Assembly (NCBI RefSeq): GCF_002127265.1
Contig: NZ_NFUU01000001.1
Coordinates: 2,116,040-2,180,039 of the forward strand
DNA from: Hydrogenophaga sp. IBVHS1
GTDB taxonomy: Bacteria; Pseudomonadota; Gammaproteobacteria; Burkholderiales; Burkholderiaceae_C
Reading direction: 5' to 3'
DNA: 64,000 nt
The notes beneath the pieces are model-generated. The model saw nothing but the letters and a program-made list of their open reading frames with translations. It ran no database searches and was not told where the DNA came from. Shown piece after piece: positions 52,273 to 61,623 of the stretch (the first letter of the stretch is position 1; each line of letters opens with the position of its first letter). Position numbers and translations under genes: made by a program.

Positions 52273-53996
52273 AGCCCGTCAACGAAACCACCCGTCGATT
52301 GCTCACCCTGCTGGTGCTGTTCGGCGTTTCCGCCGCCGCATGGGCTGCCGGTGCCGACCTCGGCCAGGCCCAGCAGCAACCCACCAACTGGACGGCCATC
52401 GGCATGTTCGGCCTGTTCGTGCTGGGCACGCTCTACATCACCAAATGGGCGGCCGCCAAGACCAAGAGCGCTGCCGATTTCTACACCGCAGGCGGCGGCA
52501 TCACCGGCTTTCAGAACGGCCTGGCCATTGCTGGCGACTACATGTCGGCGGCCTCTTTTCTGGGCATTTCAGCGGCTGTGATGGCCAGCGGCTTCGACGG
52601 CCTGATCTACTCCATCGGATTCCTCGTTGGCTGGCCCGTCATCACGTTCCTCATGGCCGAGCGGCTGCGCAACCTCGGCAAGTTCACCTTCGCCGACGTG
52701 GCCGCGTTCCGCTTCAACCAGAAGCCCATTCGCATCTTCGCGGCCTCGGGCACGCTGGTGGTGGTGGCCTTCTACCTGATCGCGCAAATGGTCGGGGCAG
52801 GTCAGCTCATCAAGCTGCTGTTCGGGCTTGAGTACTGGATCGCGGTGGTGATCGTCGGCGCGCTGATGATGGTGTACGTGCTGTTCGGTGGCATGACGGC
52901 CACCACCTGGGTGCAGATCATCAAAGCCTGCCTGCTGCTGGGCGGTGCTTCTTTCATGGCGATCTCGGTGCTGTGGCACTTCGGCTTCAGCCCGGAGGCC
53001 ATGTTTGCTGGCGCGGTGAAGATCAAGGAAGACCTGGCCCTGAAGGATGGCAAGACTGCGGAGGCGGCGGCCACACTGGGACAGTCGATCATGGGGCCAG
53101 GCAACTTCGTGAAAGACCCGATCTCCGCCATCAGCTTCGGCATGGCGCTCATGTTCGGCACCGCCGGCCTGCCGCACATCCTCATGCGCTTCTTCACTGT
53201 GCCCAGCGCCAAGGAAGCGCGCAAGTCGGTGATGTGGGCCACGGGCTGGATCGGCTATTTCTACCTGCTCACCTTCATCATCGGTTTTGGCGCCATCACG
53301 TTCGTGCTGACCAATCCCCAGTTTCTCGACGCCAAGGGCGGCCTGCTGGGTGGCAACAACATGGCGGCGGTTCATCTGGCCAATGCCGTGGGCGGCAACG
53401 TGTTCCTCGGCTTCATCTCGGCTGTGGCGTTCGCCACCATCCTGGCGGTGGTGGCCGGACTCACGCTTTCGGGCGCTTCTGCCGTGTCTCACGACCTCTA
53501 TGCCACCGTCATCAAGCAAGGAAAGGCCGACAGCGCTTCTGAACTGCGTGTGTCAAAAATGACCACCATCGCGCTGGGCATCGTTGCGGTGGTGCTGGGC
53601 ATTGCCTTCGAGAAGCAGAACATTGCCTTCATGGTTTCGCTGGCCTTTGCCATCGCCGCCTCGGCCAACTTTCCCGTGCTGTTCATGAGCGTGCTGTGGA
53701 AAGACTGCACCACGCGTGGCGCGGTGATCGGTGGCTTCCTGGGCCTGGTGTCTTCTGTGGCTCTCACCATCGTTTCGCCATCGGTGTGGGAAGTGACCCT
53801 GGGCAACCCCAAGGGTTCGGCCCTGTTCCCCTACGCTTCTCCGGCGCTGTTCTCCATGACGATCGGCTTCGTGGGCATCTGGCTGTTCTCGGTGCTGGAC
53901 CGCAGCCGCCGTGCCGGCATCGACCGCGCCGGCTTCCTGGCGCAGCAGGTGCGTTCGGAAACCGGCATTGGAGCCGCAGGGGCTTCCGGCCACTGA
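52269..53996 (+). CDS. actP: Cation/acetate symporter ActP
   Basis: 575 residues. After an apparent signal-like first helix ([19 protein letters not shown]) come about 13 transmembrane helices of the SLC5 family. [31 protein letters not shown] (seen in two parts), [15 protein letters not shown] near 315 and [13 protein letters not shown] near 410 are the acetate-permease signatures. ActP takes up acetate and other short-chain monocarboxylates with sodium or protons. Its transcript ends at a strong terminator (54011). Together with the symporter at 38218 and the SLC5-kinase it makes three SLC5 proteins within 16 kb. Confidence 0.96.
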   Translation: MKPVNETTRRLLTLLVLFGVSAAAWAAGADLGQAQQQPTNWTAIGMFGLFVLGTLYITKWAAAKTKSAADFYTAGGGITGFQNGLAIAGDYMSAASFLGISAAVMASGFDGLIYSIGFLVGWPVITFLMAERLRNLGKFTFADVAAFRFNQKPIRIFAASGTLVVVAFYLIAQMVGAGQLIKLLFGLEYWIAVVIVGALMMVYVLFGGMTATTWVQIIKACLLLGGASFMAISVLWHFGFSPEAMFAGAVKIKEDLALKDGKTAEAAATLGQSIMGPGNFVKDPISAISFGMALMFGTAGLPHILMRFFTVPSAKEARKSVMWATGWIGYFYLLTFIIGFGAITFVLTNPQFLDAKGGLLGGNNMAAVHLANAVGGNVFLGFISAVAFATILAVVAGLTLSGASAVSHDLYATVIKQGKADSASELRVSKMTTIALGIVAVVLGIAFEKQNIAFMVSLAFAIAASANFPVLFMSVLWKDCTTRGAVIGGFLGLVSSVALTIVSPSVWEVTLGNPKGSALFPYASPALFSMTIGFVGIWLFSVLDRSRRAGIDRAGFLAQQVRSETGIGAAGASGH

Positions 53997-54010
53997 AAGG
54001 CACCGCTCGC

Positions 54011-54046
54011 AAAAGCACCCAGGCAAAAACCTGGGTGCTTTTTTTT
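54011..54046 (+). terminator. Intrinsic terminator of DUF485-actP
   Basis: AAAAGCACCCAGG (54011-54023) pairs with CCTGGGTGCTTTT (54030-54042) across a six-base loop, leading to eight consecutive T (54039-54046). It isolates the acetate operon from the caspase/CHAT operon that follows, so the latter needs its own promoter. Confidence 0.95.
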
Positions 54047-54181
54047 GTCTCGATGCAGCACCACGTTGAGGGCCCTTCTTCGACATTTGCTTACACATTG
54101 CGATTTGCACCCGCTCCTTGAAGCGCCCAGAATTTGCGAGGTTCTGCGTCCGCTGTGACCTGTTCCAGACAGGGGGAAATC

Positions 54182-55087
54182 ATGGTCCATCAGGCAGCCG
54201 CCCACGCGAAGAAGAGGCCCCAGGCCCACTCGGTGCACATCGGCATCAACGAGGTGAGCGCAGCCCACTACGCGGGCTGGACGGGCCCGCTCGCGGCCTG
54301 CGAGTTCGATGCCCACGACATGGCCGCCATCGCCAAAGCCCAGGGCATGAAAAGCAGCCTGCTGATCACACGCAAAGCCACGCGCGCAGCGGTGCTGGCT
54401 GCGATCCGCAAATCCGCCAAGGCGCTTGCCGACGGCGATCTTTTCTTTCTGACGTTTTCGGGCCATGGCGGCCAGGTGCCCGATGTGAGCGGCGAAGAAG
54501 CCGACAAGCTCGACGAGACCTGGTGCCTCTACAACGCCCAGCTGATCGACGACGAGTTGTATTTCGAATTCAGCCGCTTCAAGGCAGGCGTGCGCATTCT
54601 CGTGCTGTCCGACAGCTGCCACAGTGGCACCGTGGTGCGCGCCGGCCGGCCGCCACCGGGCACACCCGAGCAGCGCCCGCGCATCATGCCGCCCGCTGTG
54701 GGCATGCGGGTGTACGGCGAACACAAGAGCTTCTACGACCAGTTGCAGCGCGACGTGGCCAAGGCCGCCGGTGGGAAGGTGAGCGACCCCGACACCGCGC
54801 TGGCCAGCGTGGCTGTCAGCCAGCGGCTCACCGGGATCGTGAAGGCATTCCACCCCTCACTGATCCTCATCTCGGGTTGCCAGGACAACCAGTTCTCGAT
54901 GGATGGCAACCACAACGGTGCTTTCACCGAGCAGGTGCTGAAGGTGTGGAACCACGGCGGCTACAAGGGCAGCTACGCCAGTTTTCATGCCCGCGTTCGC
55001 GCGGGCCTGCCGCCCACGCAGTCGCCCAACCTGTTCACGCTCGGCCCGGCCTCCGCGTTTCTCAAGCAGCCGCCCTTCTCGGTCTGA
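54182..55087 (+). CDS. Caspase-family (C14) protease
   Basis: 301 residues from the ATG at 54182, with a GGGGGA purine run 4-9 nt upstream. The caspase/metacaspase fold is clear: [10 protein letters not shown] at the start, catalytic His95 in [13 protein letters not shown], and catalytic Cys146 in [12 protein letters not shown], with an expected helix between. The C-terminal part ([27 protein letters not shown]) is the usual last core strand region of bacterial metacaspase-like proteases. There is no signal peptide or membrane helix, so it is probably cytosolic. First gene of a four-gene operon, 4 nt before the amidase; caspases of this type act as death effectors or signal proteases. Substrate unknown. 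Confidence 0.93.
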   Translation: MVHQAAAHAKKRPQAHSVHIGINEVSAAHYAGWTGPLAACEFDAHDMAAIAKAQGMKSSLLITRKATRAAVLAAIRKSAKALADGDLFFLTFSGHGGQVPDVSGEEADKLDETWCLYNAQLIDDELYFEFSRFKAGVRILVLSDSCHSGTVVRAGRPPPGTPEQRPRIMPPAVGMRVYGEHKSFYDQLQRDVAKAAGGKVSDPDTALASVAVSQRLTGIVKAFHPSLILISGCQDNQFSMDGNHNGAFTEQVLKVWNHGGYKGSYASFHARVRAGLPPTQSPNLFTLGPASAFLKQPPFSV

Positions 55088-55091
55088 CTTC

Positions 55092-55979
55092 ATGCTCGCC
55101 ATCAAGAATCACCGCCTCACAGGCACCAATGTGAGCTTTCGCCAGACACCCAACGTCGGGGGTGCGCTGCGCGCGCGCTTCGTGCTGCTGCACTACACCG
55201 CCGGGCGCACGCTCGATGGGGCCGTCACTTCGCTCTGCGCGCGCAAGCCGCAAGGCAGTTCTTCGGCCCACATCGTGCTCGGGCGCGATGGCCGCATCGT
55301 GCAGCTGGCGCCCTTCGATGTGGTGACGTGGCACGCGGGCGTGAGTCAGTGGAACGGTCTCAATGGCCTGAACGCTCACGCGATCGGCATCGAGCTGGAC
55401 AACGCCGGCCTGCTGCACCGGGAGGGCGAGCGATGCGTGTCGTGGTTCGGGCAGGCCTACCCAGAAAAAGAAGTGGTGATGGCCGAACACCGGCATGGCG
55501 GCGGCGTGCGGCCCTGGCACCACTACACCAGTGTGCAGATCGAGCGCACGCTGGAACTCTGCGAGCTGCTGGTCTCGCACTACGGGCTCGAAGATGTGCT
55601 GGGCCATGAAGACGTGGCACGGGGCCGCAAGATCGATCCCGGGCCGGCCTTTCCGCTGTCGGCGGTGCGCGGGCGGGCGCTGGGGCGCGGCGCCGATGTG
55701 CTGCCGCGGCTGGTGGTCACGGCGCCCAGTCTGAACATTCGGGGTGGTCCGGGCGCGGAGTTCGAGCGTCTCGCCCCGGCTCTCAAGCGCGGCACCGAGC
55801 TGATCCTGCTGGAACCGCAAGACCGCTGGAGCCGCGTGGCAGTGGTCGGCCTCAACGATCTGGAGGGCTGGGTCTGCAACGACTTCATTGCCCGACAAGC
55901 CGTGCCGCGCTCGGGCCCGGTGGTGCTGCCGCGATCCCAGCGATCGGTTCCCCTCAGCCGGGCGCGTGCACGCGCCTGA
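55092..55979 (+). CDS. N-acetylmuramoyl-L-alanine amidase with SH3-like C-terminal domain
   Basis: 295 residues from the ATG at 55092. Amidase_2 (AmpD/PGRP) fold: zinc ligands H34 (FVLLHYTAG), H172 (LGHEDVARGRKIDPG) and probably D182, with a catalytic-region glutamate in GIELDNAG near 101. After a 20-residue linker, residues about 205-270 form an SH3b-like domain (PSLNIRGGPGAEFERL...WVCNDFI). There is no signal peptide, so as in AmpD the enzyme would stay in the cytoplasm unless released or exported otherwise. It lies between the caspase and the CHAT gene (4 and 16 nt spacing); cell-wall cleavage as the killing step is an inference. Confidence 0.88.
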   Translation: MLAIKNHRLTGTNVSFRQTPNVGGALRARFVLLHYTAGRTLDGAVTSLCARKPQGSSSAHIVLGRDGRIVQLAPFDVVTWHAGVSQWNGLNGLNAHAIGIELDNAGLLHREGERCVSWFGQAYPEKEVVMAEHRHGGGVRPWHHYTSVQIERTLELCELLVSHYGLEDVLGHEDVARGRKIDPGPAFPLSAVRGRALGRGADVLPRLVVTAPSLNIRGGPGAEFERLAPALKRGTELILLEPQDRWSRVAVVGLNDLEGWVCNDFIARQAVPRSGPVVLPRSQRSVPLSRARARA

Positions 55980-55995
55980 TTTCAGAAATGTCGCC

Positions 55996-58900
55996 ATGAG
56001 CACCACGAACTCGCCCACGGTCATTACGTTCGTGGTGCGCGGCCAGCCGCTGCCGCCCGAAAGCGCCACGCGTGGCGGCGCCCTCGCCTCCTCGACCCTG
56101 GGGACCCGGGGCACGGTGCTGCAGCGGGTGCAGGTGGGCGCGCGCCGTGGCGCGAGCGACGAGGTGCGGGTGGGCGCACGCCCCGGGCAGGACGTGGTGG
56201 TGCTTCACATCAGCAATGGCCCCTCATTGATGCTGCACCCGGAAACAGCGCGCGACCTGATGCTGGCGCAGTCGGGACTGACGCGGGGCGCCGTGGCGAA
56301 CCGCCGGCGCGGCAAGGGCGGTGGTGCAGCTGAAGACAAACCCACCGAAGTGAGCGTGCCAGCCCAGCTGGCGTGGCAAGGGCTGGAACAAGCCGGCGCG
56401 GTGCGCGGCGCCACACGCGGGCGCATGGGCGAGGTGCTGCTCTCGGCCGTGGAAGTGGTCACGGGTCTGCTCAAGGAACCGGCGGCGCGCCTCACAGCCG
56501 CGAAGATCGCCGCGCGCATGGACGCGCAGGTGGACGCTGGTGTGTACGCCCTGCGAGCCGATGCCTTCCCCGCCCCGCTCAAGGGCAGCCCCAGGCTGGC
56601 CCGCATTCCTGCGCCCACGCCAGCGGGTGCGCCGCTGCTGGTGCTGCTGCACGGCACGTTCTCCGAAACCAAAGGCACATTCGGCAAACTGTGGGAGCAG
56701 CACCCGCAAAAGGTGGCCGAGCTGTTTGCGCACTATGGCGGCCGCGTCTATGCGCTGGACCACCCCACACTCGGCGCCAGCCCGATCGACAACGCGCTGA
56801 TGCTGGCTCAGGCGCTGCCGCGCGGCGCCCGCGTTCACCTGCTCACGCATTCGCGCGGTGGGCTGGTGGCCGAGGTGCTGGCGCGCGTGTGCGCCAGCCC
56901 CGATCTCGCCGAAGCGGCGCTCGCGCCCTTCAAGGGCGCGGCCCACCGCGAACAACTGAAGGCCTTGCGCGAACTCGCGGCCGTGCTCAAGGGGCGTGAC
57001 GTGCGGGTGGAACGCGTGGTGCGCGTGGCCTGTCCGGCGCGCGGCACGCTGCTGGCCTCGAAACGGCTCGATGCCTATGTGTCGGTGCTCAAGTGGTCAC
57101 TGGAACTGGCCGCCATTCCCGTGGCGCCGCTCTTGCTCGACTTTCTGGGCGAGGTGGCGAGCCAGCGCACCGACCCCACGCTGCTGCCCGGCCTGGAAGC
57201 CATGACGCCCGAGAGCCCACTGGTGCAGTGGCTGCATGGCAGCGAAGGCGCAGACAACGCCCCGCTGCCAGGGCAGTTGCGCGTGGTGGCCGGCGACATC
57301 GAAGGCGATTCGATCATGTCGTGGGTGAAGACCTTGCTGGCCGATGCCTTCTACTGGACGGACAACGACCTCGTGGTGCAGACGCGCTCCATGTACGGCG
57401 GCCGCCCACGTGCGCCCGCGGGCGAATCGGCAGCGGCCACTTTCGTGCTCGAGCGCGGTGGCAAGGTCACGCACTTCAGCTACTTCAGCAACCCACGCAC
57501 GGCAGAAGCCATCTGCCAGGGGTTGCTTCTGGACGAGCCACCAGGTTTTCGTGCCATCGGCCCCATGTCGTGGGCGGGCGACAGCGGCGACGGATTGCGC
57601 GGCGTACCGCGCACCACCCGGGCATCGAGCGGCGACAAACCCGCGCTCATCCTGCTGCCGGGCATTCTGGGCAGCCATCTCGCGGTCGACGGCGAACGCG
57701 TCTGGCTGAGCCTGCGCATCCTCGGCGGGCTGGGCCGGCTGGCCTACCGCGACGGTCAGAGCAATGTGCGGGCCGACGGCGCCATTGGCAGCGTGTACGA
57801 CGACCTGGCCGCGTTCCTCGCACAGACGCACGAGGTGACGGTGTTTTCGTTCGACTGGCGCCGCCCCATCGAGGAAGAAGCGGTGCGGCTGGCCGAAGCG
57901 ATCAATCAAGCCGTGAGCGCGCGTGCCACCAGCCGCCAGCCAGTGCGCCTGCTCGCCCATTCCATGGGGGGCCTGGTGGCGCGCACGGTTCAGCTGGAGC
58001 GCCCGGCGATCTGGCAACGCTGGCTGGAGCATCCTGAAGCCCGACTGCTGATGCTGGGCACGCCCAATGGCGGTTCGTTTGCGCCCATGCAGGTGCTCTC
58101 GGGCGACGACAACATGGGCAATGCGCTGGCCGGCTTTGGCCTGCCGTTTCAGGACCACAAGGCACGCACGCTGATGGCGGCCATGCCGGGATTTCTGCAA
58201 CTGCAGGCGGGGCTCGACGACGCGTCGCTGGGCCTTGCACAAAGCGCTCGCTGGCAAGCACTGGCCGACCAGGACATGGAGACGCTGCGCCAGGCCAACT
58301 GGTGGCACGACGCGGAAAACCAGCGCGCGGTCTACCAGTGGGGCGTGCCGTCGCAGGGCGTGCTCGACCGGGCGGTGGCCCTGCGCGAACGGCTGGACCG
58401 CCAGCGCCGTGAAGCCCTCGCCACGTTCAAGGACCGGGTGGTGATGGTGGTGGGCCACGCACGGTTCACGCCGGCGGGCTTCGAGGTGAGCGAGCGCGAG
58501 GGCCTGGTGTACCTGGACCGGCCCGAGGGCGGCGACGGCCGCGTCACGCTGAACAGTGCACTTCTGCCCGGCGTGCGCGCCTGGCGGGTGGAAGCTTCGC
58601 ACGGGGATCTGCCCGACGTGCAGGACGCCTTTGAGGCGTATCTGGAACTGCTGGAGACAGGCCAGACCACGCGCCTGAACGAGCTGAGCCCACCCCGTGC
58701 TGCGCGCGGCAACACGGCGGAAGCCGCTGCGCTGCCGCTGGTGCGCAGCCGGCCCTCACGCCAGCGCGGCGCGGCGCCGGCGCCATTGATCGAACCCTTT
58801 GAACTGTTTGACACGGCCGACAGCGGGCCGGTGAGAAGCGCTCCCCGGCAGTCGGTGTTGCGCGTGAGCGTGCACAACGGTAACCTGAAATTCATCAGCC

Positions 58901-61623
58901 AGACGCTGATGGTGGGCCACTACGTCGCCTCCAGACTGACCGGCACCGAGGGCGTGGTGGACCGGTTCATTGGCGGGGCCATGTCGGCCTCGCTGGGTGC
59001 GGGCCTCTATCCCGAGTCACCGGGCGCGCACCAGATTTTTGTGAACCACCAGCAGGACCCGGACAACCCACTCGCCCTGCCCCGTCCCCCGCATGTGGTG
59101 GTGGCGGGATTGGGCGAAGAAGGCAAGCTGCGCAGCACCTCGCTCACCAGCACCGTGCGGCAAGCCACGCTCGCCTGGGCGCAGCGCGTGGCCGAATCGG
59201 CCGGTGGCAGTGCTTCGCATTTTGAGCTGGCGGCCACCTTGATCGGCAGTGGTGGCAGCGGCATCACCGTGTTCGCCTCGGCGCAAGCGGTGGCCCAGGG
59301 CGTGCGTGAAGCCAACGAAAAACTCGCCCAGGGCGGCTGGCCCCAGGTGAGCCACCTGCGGCTGGTGGAGCTGTATCTGGACCGCGCCACCGAGGCCTGG
59401 AGTGCGCTGCGCCTGCTCGCGTCGTCTGCTTCAGAACACTTCGAGGTGGAGGAACGCGTGCACGCCATCGCAGGTGCACTGCGCCGCCCACTGGACAACG
59501 GCTACCGCGGTGCCGCCTACGATTTCATCAGCGCCATTGCCGAGAAGGACGAGACCGGCGAGACCCACATCCTCTACACGCTCGACACTCAGCGCGCTCG
59601 CGCCGACGTGCGTGCGCAAGGCACGCAGGCGCAACTGGTGGGCGAGCTGGTCAAGCGCGCCTCCAACGACGCCCACACGGGCAGCGACATCGGACGCACG
59701 CTGTTCCAGCTGCTTGTGCCGGTGGAGATGGAAGCCAGCCTGGGCGGCACCAGCGAACTGCTGCTTGAACTCAACGACGGCACTGCCGCCATTCCGTGGG
59801 AGATGCTGGACGCGCCCGACGATGGGCGCAGCAAGCAACGCGCGCCCTGGGCCATCCGCAACAAACTGCTGCGCCGGCTGCGCACCGCCGAGTTCCGCAC
59901 CCAGATCAGCGATGCGCGGCCCGAAGATGCGGTGCTGGTGATCGGCGAGCCCTTGTGCAATGCGACGGACGCCAACGGCCAGCCGTTGTATCCGCGCCTG
60001 CCCGGTGCGCGTCTGGAGGCCGAGCGCGTGAGCGAGGTGCTGGGGCGCGAGCTCGGTGAACAGCACGTGAATGCGCTGATTGCCACGGAAGATGGCCCAG
60101 GTCCCGACGCGGTGACCGTGACCACTGCCTTGCTGGCGCGGCGCTACCGCATCGTGCACATCGCCGGCCACGGCGAGCCCGAGCTGGATCGGGGCCCCAA
60201 CCTTCCGCCGCTGCTGCGCGGTGTGGTGCTGTGCGACGGCACCTTTCTGGGCCCGCGAGAGGTGGAGGCCATGCGCGTGGTGCCCGAGCTGGTGTTTCTC
60301 AACTGCTGTCACCTGGCGGCCGACCCGAAGCACTTGATGCAATCCGGCTACGACCGCGCCCGCTTCGCTGCCGGTGTCGCCAAGCAGCTCATCCGCATTG
60401 GTGTGCGGTGCGTGATTGCGGCGGGCTGGGCGGTAGAGGATGAACCGGCTTACCAGTTCGCCACCGCGTTCTACCGCGATCTTCTGGCCGGCCACCGCTT
60501 CATGGACGCGGTGCAGGCCGGCCGGGTGGCGGCCTACACCGCCAACCCGCGCGGCAACACCTGGGCTGCCTACCAGTGTTACGGCGACCCGGACTGGGTG
60601 CTGCGCCCGGCACCCGACAACGAGCAACGGGTGCTGGACCTGACGAAAACCTACAGCGGCCTCGCCACGCCGGTGGCGCTCACCCTCGCACTGGAAACCC
60701 TGGCGGTGCAAAGCCACACGCAGGGTGCCGCTTCGGAAACGCAGCGAACGCACATCCGCCACCTGGAAACGCGATTTGCCGAAGCCTGGGGCGGCATGGG
60801 CGCGGTCGCAGAGGCATTTGGCGTGGCCTGGGCGGCCGCCAACGACATCGATCAGGCGCTGCCCTGGCTGCAACGCGCGGTGTCGGCCAACGATGGCAGC
60901 GCCGGGGTGAAGGCCGCTGAACAACTGGCCAACCTCACCGTGCGGCGCGCGTGGGAGCGCCTTCGCGTGGCACGGCAGACCGGCAAATCCTTGCCCGCTC
61001 TGATCAAGCAGGGGCGCGAGGACATGCAAGGCGCCCTGCGCATGCTCGACGCCCTGCTGCGAATGGCGCCCACGCTGGAACGCGAGAGCCTGATGGGATC
61101 GGCCTGGAAACGCCTGGCACAGCTTGAAGGCCTGGCGAATCAAACGGCCGCGCGGCAGAAGGCGCTGGCGCAAATGGTCGAGCACTACACGCGCGCTGAA
61201 ACGCTGGCCTTGCAGACCGGACAGCTCGAGGTTTTCTACCCGAGCCTGAACCTGCTGGCGGCCGACCTGCTGCTGCACGCGCGTGACCGGCGATGGAAAG
61301 GCTTCGATGCCGAACGCACTCGGCGCGTGCGCCAGAGCCTGGAGCGCAAGCGGCGCGAAGACCCGGACTTCTGGAGCGTGGTGGGCCTGCCCGAACTCGG
61401 CCTCTACGAAGCACTCGCCACACAGACGCTGGACTCCAGGCTGCCCGGCATTCTTCAGGTGCTCACCGAGTTGCAAGGCCGGATCGGCACCGAGCTGCTC
61501 TGGGCTTCGCTGGCGGACCAGCTGGGCTTTGTGCTCGATCACCTGCACGCAGCCGACGCTCGCGAGGCGCGCGCAGGCACCCAGTTGCTCGCGAAGTTGC
61601 GCACCTGGGCGGGCGCGGCGTGA
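55996..61623 (+). CDS. 1,875-residue protein: two alpha/beta-hydrolase domains, M17-like domain, CHAT protease, helical C terminus
   Basis: Begins at MSTTNSPTVITF (55996); a longer in-frame start inside the amidase gene is unlikely. Domains, in order: a variable N terminus to 200; a first alpha/beta-hydrolase (about 205-420; LLVLLHGTFSETKG, nucleophile Ser286 in LLTHSRGG); a second, LCAT/lipase-like hydrolase (about 545-800; LLPGILGSHLAV, nucleophile Ser656 in LAHSMGG); a region about 950-1130 (LMVGHYVASRLTG, VVVAGLGEEGKL) resembling the leucine-aminopeptidase N-terminal domain; a CHAT cysteine-protease domain (about 1220-1545) with His1392 (HIAGHGEPE) and Cys1438 (FLNCCHLA); and helical, TPR-like repeats to the end. 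It has no signal peptide. The gene overlaps the TIR gene by 4 nt. Confidence 0.9.
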   Translation: MSTTNSPTVITFVVRGQPLPPESATRGGALASSTLGTRGTVLQRVQVGARRGASDEVRVGARPGQDVVVLHISNGPSLMLHPETARDLMLAQSGLTRGAVANRRRGKGGGAAEDKPTEVSVPAQLAWQGLEQAGAVRGATRGRMGEVLLSAVEVVTGLLKEPAARLTAAKIAARMDAQVDAGVYALRADAFPAPLKGSPRLARIPAPTPAGAPLLVLLHGTFSETKGTFGKLWEQHPQKVAELFAHYGGRVYALDHPTLGASPIDNALMLAQALPRGARVHLLTHSRGGLVAEVLARVCASPDLAEAALAPFKGAAHREQLKALRELAAVLKGRDVRVERVVRVACPARGTLLASKRLDAYVSVLKWSLELAAIPVAPLLLDFLGEVASQRTDPTLLPGLEAMTPESPLVQWLHGSEGADNAPLPGQLRVVAGDIEGDSIMSWVKTLLADAFYWTDNDLVVQTRSMYGGRPRAPAGESAAATFVLERGGKVTHFSYFSNPRTAEAICQGLLLDEPPGFRAIGPMSWAGDSGDGLRGVPRTTRASSGDKPALILLPGILGSHLAVDGERVWLSLRILGGLGRLAYRDGQSNVRADGAIGSVYDDLAAFLAQTHEVTVFSFDWRRPIEEEAVRLAEAINQAVSARATSRQPVRLLAHSMGGLVARTVQLERPAIWQRWLEHPEARLLMLGTPNGGSFAPMQVLSGDDNMGNALAGFGLPFQDHKARTLMAAMPGFLQLQAGLDDASLGLAQSARWQALADQDMETLRQANWWHDAENQRAVYQWGVPSQGVLDRAVALRERLDRQRREALATFKDRVVMVVGHARFTPAGFEVSEREGLVYLDRPEGGDGRVTLNSALLPGVRAWRVEASHGDLPDVQDAFEAYLELLETGQTTRLNELSPPRAARGNTAEAAALPLVRSRPSRQRGAAPAPLIEPFELFDTADSGPVRSAPRQSVLRVSVHNGNLKFISQTLMVGHYVASRLTGTEGVVDRFIGGAMSASLGAGLYPESPGAHQIFVNHQQDPDNPLALPRPPHVVVAGLGEEGKLRSTSLTSTVRQATLAWAQRVAESAGGSASHFELAATLIGSGGSGITVFASAQAVAQGVREANEKLAQGGWPQVSHLRLVELYLDRATEAWSALRLLASSASEHFEVEERVHAIAGALRRPLDNGYRGAAYDFISAIAEKDETGETHILYTLDTQRARADVRAQGTQAQLVGELVKRASNDAHTGSDIGRTLFQLLVPVEMEASLGGTSELLLELNDGTAAIPWEMLDAPDDGRSKQRAPWAIRNKLLRRLRTAEFRTQISDARPEDAVLVIGEPLCNATDANGQPLYPRLPGARLEAERVSEVLGRELGEQHVNALIATEDGPGPDAVTVTTALLARRYRIVHIAGHGEPELDRGPNLPPLLRGVVLCDGTFLGPREVEAMRVVPELVFLNCCHLAADPKHLMQSGYDRARFAAGVAKQLIRIGVRCVIAAGWAVEDEPAYQFATAFYRDLLAGHRFMDAVQAGRVAAYTANPRGNTWAAYQCYGDPDWVLRPAPDNEQRVLDLTKTYSGLATPVALTLALETLAVQSHTQGAASETQRTHIRHLETRFAEAWGGMGAVAEAFGVAWAAANDIDQALPWLQRAVSANDGSAGVKAAEQLANLTVRRAWERLRVARQTGKSLPALIKQGREDMQGALRMLDALLRMAPTLERESLMGSAWKRLAQLEGLANQTAARQKALAQMVEHYTRAETLALQTGQLEVFYPSLNLLAADLLLHARDRRWKGFDAERTRRVRQSLERKRREDPDFWSVVGLPELGLYEALATQTLDSRLPGILQVLTELQGRIGTELLWASLADQLGFVLDHLHAADAREARAGTQLLAKLRTWAGAA

